Shown here piece after piece: positions 9,394-18,040 of a stretch of DNA of 64,000 nt (positions are counted from its first letter, which is position 1; every line of letters begins with the position of its first letter). The notes beneath the pieces are model-generated. The model did no database searches. It was given only the letters and a program-made list of their open reading frames with translations, and was not told the DNA's origin. Both the position numbers and the translations under genes were made by a program. The DNA comes from Halalkalicoccus sp. CG83. GTDB lineage: Archaea; Halobacteriota; Halobacteria; Halobacteriales; Halalkalicoccaceae. The stretch covers positions 1,488,001 to 1,552,000 of the forward strand of contig NZ_JAZDDH010000001.1 of the NCBI RefSeq assembly GCF_037081715.1, given 5' to 3'.

Positions 9394-9824
9394 GCCGCCG
9401 CTTCGGGGCGCTGCTGGCCGTCGGCGTCGTCCCCTGGCTGGTCGTCCCGTATCCGGGAGCGTTCGACCTGGTCTTCGCGTGGGGCCTGTTCGCCGGTCGA
9501 ACCGGCACGTTCGTCTCCGTCCTCGACTACCTGTTCGTCCACACGCCCGGTCCGGCGAGCCTTCCCGGACATCTCTTGGCCTGGCCGCTCGCCACCCTCC
9601 TCTACCTGCTCGCGCTCGCGAGCGCCGCGCTCTCGGTCGTCGGTCGCGAGGACCGACGCGTCACGGCCGTCCTCCTCGTGCTCGCCGGGGCGATGGGGCT
9701 CCGGCTGTGGTGGGGGCTTCCATCGGGTTCGCCCACCGTTCCCCTCGGTGCGGCGCTGCTGTTCGCGTTCGTCTGGTGGTTTCACGCCGGCGACCTCCGC
9801 GGGATCGCCTCCGGGACCGGCTGA
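9390..9824 (+). CDS. TIGR04206-type haloarchaeal integral membrane protein
   Basis: A 144-residue protein with four predicted membrane segments: residues 5-35, 60-85, 92-110 and 118-135. The opening MSRRFGALLAVGVVPWLVV and the DYLFVHTPG segment recall the haloarchaeal TIGR04206 family. No catalytic or cofactor motif is visible. It overlaps the DRG stop by four bases (ATGA), suggesting co-translation with the GTPase. Whether this means a shared function is unknown. Confidence 0.7.
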   Translation: MSRRFGALLAVGVVPWLVVPYPGAFDLVFAWGLFAGRTGTFVSVLDYLFVHTPGPASLPGHLLAWPLATLLYLLALASAALSVVGREDRRVTAVLLVLAGAMGLRLWWGLPSGSPTVPLGAALLFAFVWWFHAGDLRGIASGTG

Positions 9825-9898
9825 TCGACTCGATGCGCCGTGGGGGCGATTCCGCCGATGGGCAACGAATAAATCGGACGATCGTAAACCGGTAGAAC

Positions 9899-11569
9899 AT
9901 GGTCGAGTTCGGTCTCTTGTCGATCGTTCCACCGCTGCTGGCGATCGTCCTCGCGATCGTGAGTCGTCGTCCCGTCCCCTCGTTGTTCCTCGGCGTCTGG
10001 TCGGGCGGCGTGATCTACGTCTTCGCCGACAGCGTCGATCGAGTCGCGGCGACGACGGGCGGCGTTCCGGGCTTCGACGCCGTTCTCGGCGCGTTCGTCT
10101 CCGTCGTCTGGGGGTTCACCCAGGCCGTCGGGTGGATCGCCGAGGCGATCGGCGACGACGTCTTCCACGCCCAGATCCTGCTGTTTACGATCCTGCTCGG
10201 TTCGGGCGTCGCGCTGATCTGGCAGCTCGGCGGTTCGATAGCGGTACGCAACGCCGTCGCCGGACGGCTCGACAGCCAGCGGAAGGTCGGGCTGACCGCG
10301 TGGGGACTCGGCATCGCGATGTTCTTCGACGACTACGCGAACACCGCGATCGTCGGCAGCGTGATGCGGGACCTCTCGGATCAGCTCCGGATCTCCCGCG
10401 AGAAGCTCTCGTACATCGTCGACTCGACGGCTGCGCCGGTCGCCACCCTTGGTCTGTCGAACTGGGTCGCCTTTCAGCTCTCGATGGTTTCCGAGGGGTA
10501 CGAGATCGCCGGCATCGCCGAGGACGCCCCGAGCGCGTTCGCGACCTACGTCCAGTCGATCCCCTACAACGTCTACTCGATCTTCGCGATCGTCATGGTC
10601 GGGCTGATCGTCTATACCGGGCGCGACTTCGGCGAGATGCTCGACGCCGAGCACCGCTCGTGGCGGACCGGGCAGGTGAACCGCGAGGACGCGACGCCGA
10701 TGCAGGCGATCGAGAGCGAACTCGGCGATCCGATCGCCGACCGGCCGATGCTGCGTAGCTTCGCCGTTCCCGTGGTCTCGCTGGTCGTCGTCTCGCTCCT
10801 CGGGGCGTTCGTCACCGGCTACGCCCCCGACGCGGGGGTCGTCGACGTTCTCGGCGAGGCCGACTGGGCCGCCGCGCTGCTGTGGGGGGCGTTCGCCATG
10901 GTGCTGTCGGCGCTCGCCGTCGGGTTCTACTACCGGCTGTTCGACCTCGAGTCGGGAATCGGCGCCGTCATCGACGGTTTCTCGATCATGCTCACCGCGG
11001 TGACGATCCTCGTGCTCGCGTGGGCGATCAGCACGGTCGCGGAGGAACTGGGCACCGGCGAGTACGTCGCCGGCGTCGCCGAGGGCGTCGTCTCACCCGC
11101 ACTGCTGCCGGTGGTCGTGCTGTTCACCGCGGCCTTCATCGCCTTCTCGATGGGGTCGTCGTGGGCGACGATGGGCGTTCTCACGCCGATCGCCATCTCG
11201 GTCGCGTGGGAGCTCACCGGCGGCTACGGGATCATGCCCGTGATCGTCGGTGCGGTCTTCTCGGGGGCGATCTTCGGCGACCACACCTCGCCCATCTCCG
11301 ATACGACCGTACTCTCGGCGACCTTCACCGGTGCGGACCTGATCGATCACGTCCGGACCCAGATGTACTACGCCGGGACGGTCGTGCTCGTGGCGACGGT
11401 CTGTTACCTGCTCTACGGCTATCTCGGTGCCCCGCCGGTCGTCTTCCTCCCGATCGGGCTCGTGTTGCTCGTCGCCCTGATCTACGGGTTCTCGGAACTC
11501 GACGCCCGTCGCAAGGGCGTCGGGCCGATCCCCTCCTCGGGTCCACGCGACGCCGACGCCCCCGAGTGA
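9899..11569 (+). CDS. NhaC-family Na+/H+ antiporter
   Basis: A 556-residue protein with about 12 membrane segments. Family-like stretches include FFDDYANTAIVGSVMRDL (residues 141-158), DSTAAPVATLGLSNWVAF, SMGSSWATMGVLTPIA and GAVFSGAIFGDHTSPISDTT. NhaC proteins exchange Na+ for H+ at the cell membrane, a central need in haloarchaea; some relatives carry organic acids or amino acids instead. A cytoplasmic loop of about 60 polar residues splits the two halves (GEMLDAEHRSWRTGQVNREDATPMQ). It starts at ATG 9899 and appears to be a single-gene unit. A second, distant NhaC-type gene lies at 40.8 kb. Confidence 0.9.
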   Translation: MVEFGLLSIVPPLLAIVLAIVSRRPVPSLFLGVWSGGVIYVFADSVDRVAATTGGVPGFDAVLGAFVSVVWGFTQAVGWIAEAIGDDVFHAQILLFTILLGSGVALIWQLGGSIAVRNAVAGRLDSQRKVGLTAWGLGIAMFFDDYANTAIVGSVMRDLSDQLRISREKLSYIVDSTAAPVATLGLSNWVAFQLSMVSEGYEIAGIAEDAPSAFATYVQSIPYNVYSIFAIVMVGLIVYTGRDFGEMLDAEHRSWRTGQVNREDATPMQAIESELGDPIADRPMLRSFAVPVVSLVVVSLLGAFVTGYAPDAGVVDVLGEADWAAALLWGAFAMVLSALAVGFYYRLFDLESGIGAVIDGFSIMLTAVTILVLAWAISTVAEELGTGEYVAGVAEGVVSPALLPVVVLFTAAFIAFSMGSSWATMGVLTPIAISVAWELTGGYGIMPVIVGAVFSGAIFGDHTSPISDTTVLSATFTGADLIDHVRTQMYYAGTVVLVATVCYLLYGYLGAPPVVFLPIGLVLLVALIYGFSELDARRKGVGPIPSSGPRDADAPE

Positions 11570-11761
11570 CGCGACCCTCTCGCCTCGGCGGACTCGTCAA
11601 TCGTCCCTCGCTTACGAACCCGGAGCAAAGACCCGTCGGACCGCCGGTTCGGTCATCCCGTCGGTCGCGTCGCCACACTCGCACGCGACGGCGGAGACGA
11701 ACGACCCGTCCTCCGGAGCGCGACCGGGACGCCTATCCTCGCTCGGGACGAACCGCCGATC

Positions 11762-12472
11762 ATGTCACGCGGTGTCGGCGAGTTCGAGCTCGTCCAGGGA
11801 TCGATCCCCGACTCACTCGCGGTGGTCGTCGCGCTTCTCACGCAGCTGGGCGACGTCTGGTTCGTAGCGCTCCTGCTCGCGGCGGCGTTCGTCCGGTTCG
11901 ACCGGGATCGGATCGTCACCGTCGTCGGACTGACGATGGGCGCGATCGCGCTGGTGATCGCGTTGAAGTACGCCTTCGCGCTCCCCCGACCCGACCGGCC
12001 GCTGGTCGAGCTGGAGACGCTCCCGTCGCTGATCCGACCCGTCTACGAACTGACGGCGCACGCGAGCGGCTACGGCTTTCCGAGCGGACACGCGGTCGTG
12101 ACGACGGCGGCGTACCTCTCGCTGGCCGAGGTGCTGCCGGCGAGCACCCGACGACGGCGCTACGCCGTCGCGGCGTCGATCATCGCCGTCGTTGGCCTCT
12201 CACGGGTCGCGCTCGGCGTCCACTACCTCGTCGACGTCCTCGCCGGGATCGGACTGAGCGTCGCGTTCCTGGCGGTCGCGTTTCGATTCCTGTCTCGCTA
12301 TCGCACCCCCGGTGAGCAACGGACCGCGGCGCTGGGACTCGCGGTCGGACTCGCGTTCGTGAGCGTCGTCGCGAGCGGGGCTCACGTCGACGCCCTCGCG
12401 CTGTTCGTCGTCTCGGTCGCGTTCTTCGGGCTCTCGCTTTCGTTCGACCGGCCGTGGTCGACCACCGCCTGA
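11762..12472 (+). CDS. PAP2-family phosphatase, membrane-bound
   Basis: A 236-residue protein carrying the three PAP2 (type 2 phosphatidic acid phosphatase) motifs in order: KYAFALPRPDRP (residues 70-81), GFPSGHAV (about 104-111, with the catalytic histidine) and SRVALGVHYLVDVLAG (about 147-162). At least six membrane segments surround them. Substrates in archaea may be isoprenyl diphosphates or phospholipid phosphates; the sequence does not decide. It starts at ATG 11762. With UppP at 14.2 kb this makes two polyprenyl-phosphate-type phosphatases within 2.5 kb, though not in one operon. Confidence 0.9.
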   Translation: MSRGVGEFELVQGSIPDSLAVVVALLTQLGDVWFVALLLAAAFVRFDRDRIVTVVGLTMGAIALVIALKYAFALPRPDRPLVELETLPSLIRPVYELTAHASGYGFPSGHAVVTTAAYLSLAEVLPASTRRRRYAVAASIIAVVGLSRVALGVHYLVDVLAGIGLSVAFLAVAFRFLSRYRTPGEQRTAALGLAVGLAFVSVVASGAHVDALALFVVSVAFFGLSLSFDRPWSTTA

Positions 12473-12552
12473 TCCGGCCGCCAGGTCCGCGACAGACGGC
12501 AAGACCGTGGGCCGTCGGTACTGTTTTCGTCCAGGCTCGCGTCGCCCCGTCC

Positions 12553-13353
12553 ATGGAGGGCACGCTCGATCACGTGATGATGCGCGTAGAGGACCTCGAA
12601 CGCTCGCTGGAGTGGTACGGCGAGCACCTCGGTTACGAGGAGAAGGACCGCTGGGAGGCCGACTCGTTCACCAACGTCTACCTCGGTCCCGAGGACATGC
12701 ACGAGGACGGCGCGATGCTCGAACTCACGCACAACCACGACGGCGGGCCCGAGGAGATGGGCGACGCCTGGGGCCACATCGCCGTGCGCGTCCCCGAGGG
12801 CGAACTCGAGGACTACTACCAGCAGTTGATGGACGAGGGCGTCGAGGACTACCGCGATCCCGAGTCGTGTGGCGGGCGGTACGCGTTCGTCAAGGACCCC
12901 GACGGCCACGAGGTCGAGATCGTCCAGCGCGACCCCGACCAGGGCGCGCTCTGGTCGATCGACCACACGATGATCCGCGTCGAGGACGCCGACGAGACGC
13001 TCGGCTGGTACACCCGAAAGTTCGAGTATACGGAGGTCCCCGGTCGCTGGGAGGCCGACTCGTTCGCGAACTACTTCATGAAGCCCGACGGGGCCGCCGC
13101 CGAGGAGATGGCCCTCGAGATCACCTACAACTACGGCGACAACACGTACGACCTGGGCGACGCCTGGGGCCACCTCTGTGTCCGCGCCGACGACCTCGAG
13201 GAGTTCTGGGAGACGCTGATGGAGCGCGACGCACCCGACTATCGCGATCCGGAGTCCTGCGGGGACGAGTACGCCTTCACGAAGGACATGGACGGCCACG
13301 AGATCGAGATCCTCGAGCGCGATCCGAACGCGGAGTCGCTGTTTCCGGAATAG
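12553..13353 (+). CDS. Tandem VOC-domain (glyoxalase I-like) protein
   Basis: A 266-residue protein made of two similar halves. Each half begins LDH/IDHTMIRVED... and ends with a YAFVKDPDGHEVEI-type strand (halves at about 1-135 and 138-266). Each has the metal-ligand pattern His near the first strand, GHIAVRV/GHLCVRA in the middle, and Glu in HEVEI/HEIEI. This matches vicinal-oxygen-chelate metalloenzymes, closest to glyoxalase I, which isomerises the hemithioacetal of methylglyoxal. Haloarchaea use gamma-glutamylcysteine rather than glutathione, so the thiol cosubstrate is uncertain. The start at 12553 gives MEGTLDHVMMRVEDL; it lies downstream of the PAP2 stop with no overlap. Confidence 0.88.
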   Translation: MEGTLDHVMMRVEDLERSLEWYGEHLGYEEKDRWEADSFTNVYLGPEDMHEDGAMLELTHNHDGGPEEMGDAWGHIAVRVPEGELEDYYQQLMDEGVEDYRDPESCGGRYAFVKDPDGHEVEIVQRDPDQGALWSIDHTMIRVEDADETLGWYTRKFEYTEVPGRWEADSFANYFMKPDGAAAEEMALEITYNYGDNTYDLGDAWGHLCVRADDLEEFWETLMERDAPDYRDPESCGDEYAFTKDMDGHEIEILERDPNAESLFPE

Positions 13354-13579
13354 CTGCCGTTTCCGGTCAGGTTTTCGCGCGAGCGAACGGAGAGAGCGAG
13401 CGCGGAACGGTGCGGGATCGAGATCCTCGACCGAGGACGATAACGGACGGTCACTCGACCGCTTTCACTCTCACGAAGCCCTGATCGAGGTACGGCGGTA
13501 TCGGAGAACCCTACGACTGGGCCGGTCTGCGCGGACCATGAGCGCAGAGACGCATCCGAAGCGTTCGGCCCAGCGGGTC

Positions 13580-13645
13580 GTCAGTGGGGACTCCGCGCTC
13601 CACTGACGGACGCTTTCACGCTCGGTAGCGTGGGATTTAGCGTCC
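13580..13645. repeat. Two abutting hairpins in an otherwise empty stretch
   Basis: Hairpin 1 (13580-13607) is GTCAGTGG...CCACTGAC with a 12-base loop. Hairpin 2 starts at the next base (13608-13645) and nests GGACGCT...AGCGTCC around CACGCT-CGGT-AGCGTG. About 50 bases on, the sequence GGTATAAACC occurs (13698-13707); the same decamer follows the hairpin block at 35.8 kb. The shape recalls the subterminal hairpins of IS200/IS605-type elements or their guide-RNA ends, but no transposase sequence is left. The rest of 13354-13738 holds nothing I can call. Confidence 0.5.
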
Positions 13646-13738
13646 ATCATCCAGTAAACAAGGTCGCGTATACCGTGTTAGGCCTGCATTTCCCGGCGGT
13701 ATAAACCAGCACGACACGCAGCGGACGGGACGACGAGC

Positions 13739-14144
13739 GGAGTCGGGATCGGGAACGACGAGGAGCTGCTCGACCTTCTCCCGGAGTATCGTGCGCTCGA
13801 CGAGGTGGCTGTCGTCGGCGAGATCGGCCATTACGGAGATCCGGCACGTCGCCGGTTGGGACCTGGAGGACCAACAGGAGGTGACTCGGCGCCGGCTCGA
13901 GGTCGCCGCCGAGTACGGTCCCGATCGGATCCTGCTCGAGACCGACAGCGCGGGGGTGCTCCGTAGCGACGTCTTCGCGGTCAAGCGGACGATTCTCGAG
14001 GTGTATCGGATGGGGATCGACGTGGACGCCATTCGGCAGGTCGTCTTCGAGAACCCGCGACGGCTGCGGAGTCGATACGGTCGCCGACGGCGCGTTTCGC
14101 CGACGGGGATCACGGAGGGAACGGCACGTTTTTCATCGCGTTGA
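13739..14144 (+). pseudogene. Broken TatD-related (EboC-like) metal-dependent hydrolase remnant
   Basis: Two pieces of one family lie in different frames. From 13739 one frame reads GIGNDEELLDLLPEYRALDE then VAVVGEIGHYGDPA, the middle of a TatD-like barrel. Near 13855-13862 the match shifts frame to LEDQQEVTRRRLEVAAEYGP then DRILLETDSAG and AVKRTILEVYRMGIDVDAIR followed by QVVFENP, which is the C-terminal end of such proteins. The N-terminal HxH metal site is absent, and roughly 70-80 residues of the middle appear deleted between EVTRRRLE and AAEYGP. No intact start remains. The family assignment is from pattern memory; the decay itself (frame change plus missing parts) is seen directly. Confidence 0.55.
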
Positions 14145-14159
14145 ATCTGTGTTCGTGTA

Positions 14160-14978
14160 ATGTCCCTTCGAGAGATCCTCGTGGCGATCGCCGCGGGCGT
14201 CGTTCAGGGGATCGTCGAGTGGCTGCCGATCTCGAGCAGCGGGAACCTCTCGTTGTTTCTCACGCTCGTCGGCGTCTCGCCCGACGTCGCGCTCCAGCTC
14301 GCGCTGTTTCTACAGATGGGGACGACGGTCTCCGCGGCCGTCTACTACCGCGATACCATCCAGGAGGCCGTCCGGTCCATGCCGGGCTGGCGACCGGAGT
14401 CGGCGTTCGAGGGGGCGAACGCCGAGACGACGTTCGTCGTCGTCGCCTGTCTGGTGACCGGGCTGGTCGGGATCCCGGTCTACCTGGTGATCATCGACTT
14501 CGCACAGGAGCTCGCGGGCGGCGGGTTCGTCGCGCTGATCGGCGTGCTGCTGGTTCTCACGGGCGTGCTAGAGAAGGCGACCGAGTCGATCGGACTCGGG
14601 GGGAAGGAACAGCCCGACCTGCTCGATGCCGTTCTCGTCGGCGCGATCCAGGGGCTCTCGATCCTCCCCGGCGTCTCGCGCTCCGGCACCACCGCGGGCA
14701 TGCTGCTGTTTCGCGGCCACGTCGGTCCCTCGGCGTTTCGGCTCTCGTTTCTGTTGAGCATCCCAGCAGGCATCGGCGCGGGCGTCCTGATCCTCCTCGA
14801 CGACGGGCTGCCGACGACCGGCCCCGAGGCGCTCATCGCACTCGTCGTGAGCGCGATCGTCGGCTACGCCATGATCGACGCCGTCATGCGGGTCGTCCAC
14901 GAGATCGAGTTCTGGATCGTCTGCGTCGTTCTCGGCGGGCTCGCCGTCGTCGGCGGCGGCGCGACCGTGTTACTCTGA
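14160..14978 (+). CDS. uppP: Undecaprenyl/polyprenyl-diphosphatase (UppP/BacA family)
   Basis: A 272-residue membrane enzyme of the UppP family, which removes one phosphate from a polyprenyl diphosphate carrier; in archaea the carrier is dolichol-like and serves glycosylation. The family signatures are present: EWLPISSSGNL near residues 20-30 (with the Glu-rich first motif) and PGVSRSGTTAGMLLFRG near 170-186. About eight membrane segments are visible, matching family topology and length. It starts at ATG 14160. Its last nine bases overlap the 3' end of the convergent VanZ-like gene. Confidence 0.94.
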   Translation: MSLREILVAIAAGVVQGIVEWLPISSSGNLSLFLTLVGVSPDVALQLALFLQMGTTVSAAVYYRDTIQEAVRSMPGWRPESAFEGANAETTFVVVACLVTGLVGIPVYLVIIDFAQELAGGGFVALIGVLLVLTGVLEKATESIGLGGKEQPDLLDAVLVGAIQGLSILPGVSRSGTTAGMLLFRGHVGPSAFRLSFLLSIPAGIGAGVLILLDDGLPTTGPEALIALVVSAIVGYAMIDAVMRVVHEIEFWIVCVVLGGLAVVGGGATVLL

Positions 14979-15365
14979 GCGGCGCAGCAACGCGACGACC
15001 AGCGCTACGGTCGTCGCGAGGAGCGCACCCGACGCGTTGACCGCCATGTCGAGGGTGCTGAACGTTCGGTACGGCAGGCCCGACTGGATGAACTCCATCA
15101 GAACGCCGTAGCCGCTCGCGCCGGCGAAGGACCCGCCGATCGACGACCGGAGCCGTCGGGATCCCAGCGCGATCGCCAGTGCGGCCGTGAGCGCGGCGTA
15201 GCCGAGGAAGTGAAAGAGGACGTTCGTCGGGATCCCGCCGCCCTCCTCGGGCACCGATCCTGGAATCGGGATCACCGAGACGACGAGTATCACGCCCGCC
15301 AGGAGGGCGACCGCGAGCCAGCGCGTGCGGACGGAGGCCGGTCGATCGTCGAACGCGGATCGCAT
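14970..15365 (-). CDS. VanZ-like membrane protein
   Basis: A 131-residue protein with four membrane segments. The pattern fits VanZ-like domains: an early conserved P (VSVIPIPGS), then a buried charged helix pair NVLFHFLGYAALTAALA and GVLMEFIQSGLPYRTFSTLDMAVNASGA. The family is linked to envelope functions but has no defined reaction. Its ATG shares one base with the DphB stop (TGATG), so the two are a translationally coupled pair on the minus strand. Confidence 0.82.
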   Translation of the reverse strand: MRSAFDDRPASVRTRWLAVALLAGVILVVSVIPIPGSVPEEGGGIPTNVLFHFLGYAALTAALAIALGSRRLRSSIGGSFAGASGYGVLMEFIQSGLPYRTFSTLDMAVNASGALLATTVALVVALLRRSE

Positions 15366-16162
15366 CAGACCGGTTCGGTTAGCTCCGCGGGGGCGTCCGC
15401 GAACTCACGAAGCGCCTCGCTCTCGAGCTGGTGGAGTTCGCCGGGAACCACCAACAGATGGAGGGGGTCGCCGAACTCCCGATTCGCGAGCGCCGAGAGG
15501 GAGTCCGCCTCCACGCGGGGATCGGGGCTGCCGGCGCGGGCGACGACGACTCCCAGACGGTCGTACTCCGCCGAGAGCAGTTCGGCGGCGACGTCGGCGG
15601 TCATGTACTCCTCGTTATTAGGCTCCTCGCCGGTCGGTCCCTCGCCGACCTTGATGTCGAGGTAGACCAGCGTGTGCAGTCCCCGGTCGCGGTTGTCGTC
15701 GAGGGTGTTCGAGACGCTCGCGGGCAGGCCGTCGGCCCGGTGGGCGTAGGGGAACGGGAGCGTCGTCGCCGGCCCGAACCGGTAGTTCTGCAGGCCCGTC
15801 AGCGAACTCGCTGCGGCCTCGGCGGTCGTGCCGTGGACGATCCGCGTCTCGATCCCGCGATCGGCGGCCCGCAGCCGGAGATCGACGTGAGTCGTCGAGA
15901 TCATCGGGTCGCCCGCGGTCAGGAAGGCGACGTCCTCGCGCTCGGCGGCGGCGAGGATCGCCTCGGGATCGCGCTCGACGCCCGCGCGGTCGCGGGTCTC
16001 GATCTCGATCCCGTGTTCGGCCTCGAGCGTCTCGCGGTCGGCACCCGAGAGCCGGCTGGTGTAGCGCTCCATGAACGCCCGGTCGGCCCCGCGGAGCGCG
16101 TCACGACCCTCGATCGTGATCGAGCGCTCGTCGTAGAGGCCGAGTCCGATGAACGTGAGCAT
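15365..16162 (-). CDS. dphB: Diphthine synthase
   Basis: This SAM-dependent methyltransferase adds methyl groups to the modified histidine of elongation factor 2 during diphthamide synthesis. The 265-residue protein has the tetrapyrrole-methylase fold seen in the family: MLTFIGLGLYDERSITIEG at the start, LTAGDPMISTTHVDLRLRA near 90-108, VHGTTAEAAASSLTGLQNYR near 113-135, and LVYLDIKVGEG then RAGSPDP near 170-215. Length matches archaeal DphB. It starts at ATG 16162, and its stop overlaps the VanZ-like ATG by one base. It is divergent from trm5. Confidence 0.96.
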   Translation of the reverse strand: MLTFIGLGLYDERSITIEGRDALRGADRAFMERYTSRLSGADRETLEAEHGIEIETRDRAGVERDPEAILAAAEREDVAFLTAGDPMISTTHVDLRLRAADRGIETRIVHGTTAEAAASSLTGLQNYRFGPATTLPFPYAHRADGLPASVSNTLDDNRDRGLHTLVYLDIKVGEGPTGEEPNNEEYMTADVAAELLSAEYDRLGVVVARAGSPDPRVEADSLSALANREFGDPLHLLVVPGELHQLESEALREFADAPAELTEPV

Positions 16163-16251
16163 GCTCTCCCTCCTCGGGCCGGCGGGTTAAGGGGCGCGTT
16201 CGACGGGAGGGAAACGCCAGCGATAACCCCTCCGCGGGCGTCGAGAGGGAC

Positions 16252-17319
16252 ATGGAGGTGCCGTGCGTCCGGGTCGAACGCGAGGAGGGAGAGACCGCCC
16301 GTCGAAGGCTCGCCGAGCGTGACGTCCTCGCGAACGACTTCGAGATCACCGTCGAGGACGGCTGGCTCTACATCCCCGTGGACGATCCAGACGCGGTGCC
16401 GGAGGAATACGAGGTCGTCGAACGGGCGCCACCCGCCCGCGAGCGTCCGGAGATGCCCGCCGACCTCCTGGGTTACGAGCCGAGCTACGAGCGCCTCGGC
16501 GAGATAGTCATCCTCGACGAGGACGACCCCGAGCGGGCCGCGGAGATCGCCCAGGCGGTGATGGACTCGGCGCTTCCCGCGAGGACGGTGCTCAACCGGG
16601 CGTCGAAGATCAGGGGGGAGCTACGGGTACGCGATTGGGACGTGCTCGCGGGTGACGGCACCGAGACGGTCCACCGCGAGTACGGCTTCGAGTACGCGCT
16701 GGACCTCGCGGCGGTCTACTTCTCGCCACGGCTCGCGACCGAGCGCCACCGCGTCGTCGAGCAGGTCCACGAGGGCGAACGGGTCCTCGACATGTTCGCC
16801 GGGGTCGGTCCGTTCGTGATCCCGGCGGCCGCCCGCAGCGCGGAGGCCGTCGGCGTCGACCTCAACGAACACGCGATCGAGTATCTGGAGGAGAACGCCC
16901 GTCGGAACGGCGTCGCCGACCGCGTGACCGCGATCCGGGGCGACGTTCGCAACGTAGTCGCCGGTTCGTCGGGCGGACGCCAGCCGTCCAACGGCATCGG
17001 CGACCTCAGCGCGAGCGCATCGGGCTCCGAGCCCAACGGCCCCGACGATGGGTACGAGGACTGGGCGGACCGGATCGTGATGAACCTCCCGCACAGCGCG
17101 GACGCCTTCCTCGAGACGGCGGTCGCGCTCGCGGGCGATACCTGTGTGCTCCACTACTACGACATCCAGCACGAGGACGACCCGTTCGGCCCCGGTGAGC
17201 GGGCGATCCGCGAGGCTGCGGAGCCGGAGTACGAGGTGAGCGTCGAGGAACGGACGGTCGTTCGCTCGTACGCCCCTCACGAGTTGAACGTCTGTCTCGA
17301 CGTACGTCTCTCGCGGTAG
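16252..17319 (+). CDS. trm5: tRNA (guanine-37-N1)-methyltransferase Trm5
   Basis: Trm5 methylates N1 of G37 beside the anticodon, preventing frameshifts. The 355-residue protein has the archaeal Trm5 layout: D1 domain (residues 1-65), D2 with ERLGEIVILDEDDPERAAEI near 80-100, and a Rossmann methyltransferase domain with DMFAGVGPFVIPAA near 178-191, VGVDLNEHAIEYL, and the catalytic NLPHSADAFL motif near 279. A roughly 30-residue low-complexity acidic insert (GGRQPSNGIGDLSASASGSE...) sits just before that motif, a common haloarchaeal embellishment. It starts at ATG 16252. It is followed by a tRNA gene, but with its own upstream signals. Confidence 0.95.
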   Translation: MEVPCVRVEREEGETARRRLAERDVLANDFEITVEDGWLYIPVDDPDAVPEEYEVVERAPPARERPEMPADLLGYEPSYERLGEIVILDEDDPERAAEIAQAVMDSALPARTVLNRASKIRGELRVRDWDVLAGDGTETVHREYGFEYALDLAAVYFSPRLATERHRVVEQVHEGERVLDMFAGVGPFVIPAAARSAEAVGVDLNEHAIEYLEENARRNGVADRVTAIRGDVRNVVAGSSGGRQPSNGIGDLSASASGSEPNGPDDGYEDWADRIVMNLPHSADAFLETAVALAGDTCVLHYYDIQHEDDPFGPGERAIREAAEPEYEVSVEERTVVRSYAPHELNVCLDVRLSR

Positions 17320-17407
17320 CGATCCACAACCCTTATGCCGCTTATCCCGCCTATCTTCGGGTACACCGTGTGCCGGTGGTGAGCAGTTCCGAAGAAACTG
17401 CGATCCT

Positions 17408-17434
17408 CGGCGGACGAGTGAAACGAGTCCGCCG
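17408..17434 (+). promoter_or_regulatory. Leader hairpin overlapping the 5' end of tRNA-Thr
   Basis: CGGCGGAC (17408-17415) and GTCCGCCG (17427-17434) are an exact eight-base inverted repeat around an 11-base loop. The 3' arm includes the first four bases of the mature tRNA (GCCG), so in the precursor this hairpin would compete with the tRNA acceptor stem. A TATA-like CCTTATGCC lies at about 17328. The competing structure is seen in sequence; any effect on RNase P processing is inference. Confidence 0.45.
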
Positions 17435-17503
17435 GTGTAGCTCAGCTGGCAGAGCGATTCCTTCGTAAGGAATAGGCCGAGGGTTCAAATCCCTCCACCG
17501 GCT
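17431..17503 (+). tRNA. tRNA-Thr (anticodon CGT)
   Basis: All four arms pair fully: acceptor GCCGGTG/CACCGGC, D arm GCTC/GAGC, anticodon arm ATTCC-TTCGTAA-GGAAT, variable AGGCC, T arm GAGGG-TTCAAAT-CCCTC. The loop TTCGTAA gives anticodon CGT, reading ACG (Thr), and the discriminator base is T, as usual for archaeal tRNA-Thr. There is no intron and no encoded CCA. It lies downstream of trm5, which modifies tRNA position 37, though this adjacency may be chance. Confidence 0.96.
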
Positions 17504-17795
17504 TCTCAGACCTCATCGAATATCTCCCAAGTAGTACCGGACCTGGAGTACCCCTATCTCGAGACAGATGTCTATCGAGACGCATCGAAACAGTTCGCGG
17601 AACGCTCGGGCGCAGCCACCGTCCACGACCAGAGGACCGATCGAACGGTTGCAGAAGGACTATTTCGAACGCCGGCCAACGAGGGGTAGTGACCGAGGAC
17701 GAGCACCCCTATCAGGCCGGGAGCGCGACGCAGCACGAGGAGCGGAGGACGACCGCGAGTGACCGCACGTGGTCTACGTCACGTCGGAGTCACCC

Positions 17796-17990
17796 ATGAA
17801 GGACATCTATCGAGAGCTGATGCGACGCTCGATCCAGGACGCCTACGACGTCGTCGAGGCCTCCGAGGTAGAGGGCATCCAGAACATCGACCAGTTCGCG
17901 CTCGAACTCTATCGGTTCCGCGTCATGGCACACGCACAGAAACAACAGTCCTTCGCGGATCTACCACCGCGCGACTGGGATCGCCAGTAA
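17796..17990 (+). CDS. Small conserved-looking haloarchaeal protein, unknown function
   Basis: A 64-residue helical protein (MKDIYRELMRRSIQDAYDVV...FALELYRFRVMAHAQKQQSF). Its even charge and lack of low complexity argue that it is a real product. ATG 17796 is chosen because GGAG sits six bases upstream; a GTG at 17769 would add nine residues. A short GTG-initiated reading frame (17689-17799) overlaps this start as ATGA but looks too weak to call. I do not recognise the family. The 250 bases between it and tRNA-Thr show no other gene. Confidence 0.6.
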   Translation: MKDIYRELMRRSIQDAYDVVEASEVEGIQNIDQFALELYRFRVMAHAQKQQSFADLPPRDWDRQ

Positions 17991-18040
17991 ACCCTCGGTC
18001 GAGATCGCGATGAAGGATGCTCACGGTCGTAACCTAACGT

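Noticed and set aside
17689-17799. GTG-started 36-residue frame overlapping the 17796 gene as ATGA
   Set aside because: Weak start context and low-information Arg/Ser-rich C-terminal half; not enough to call.
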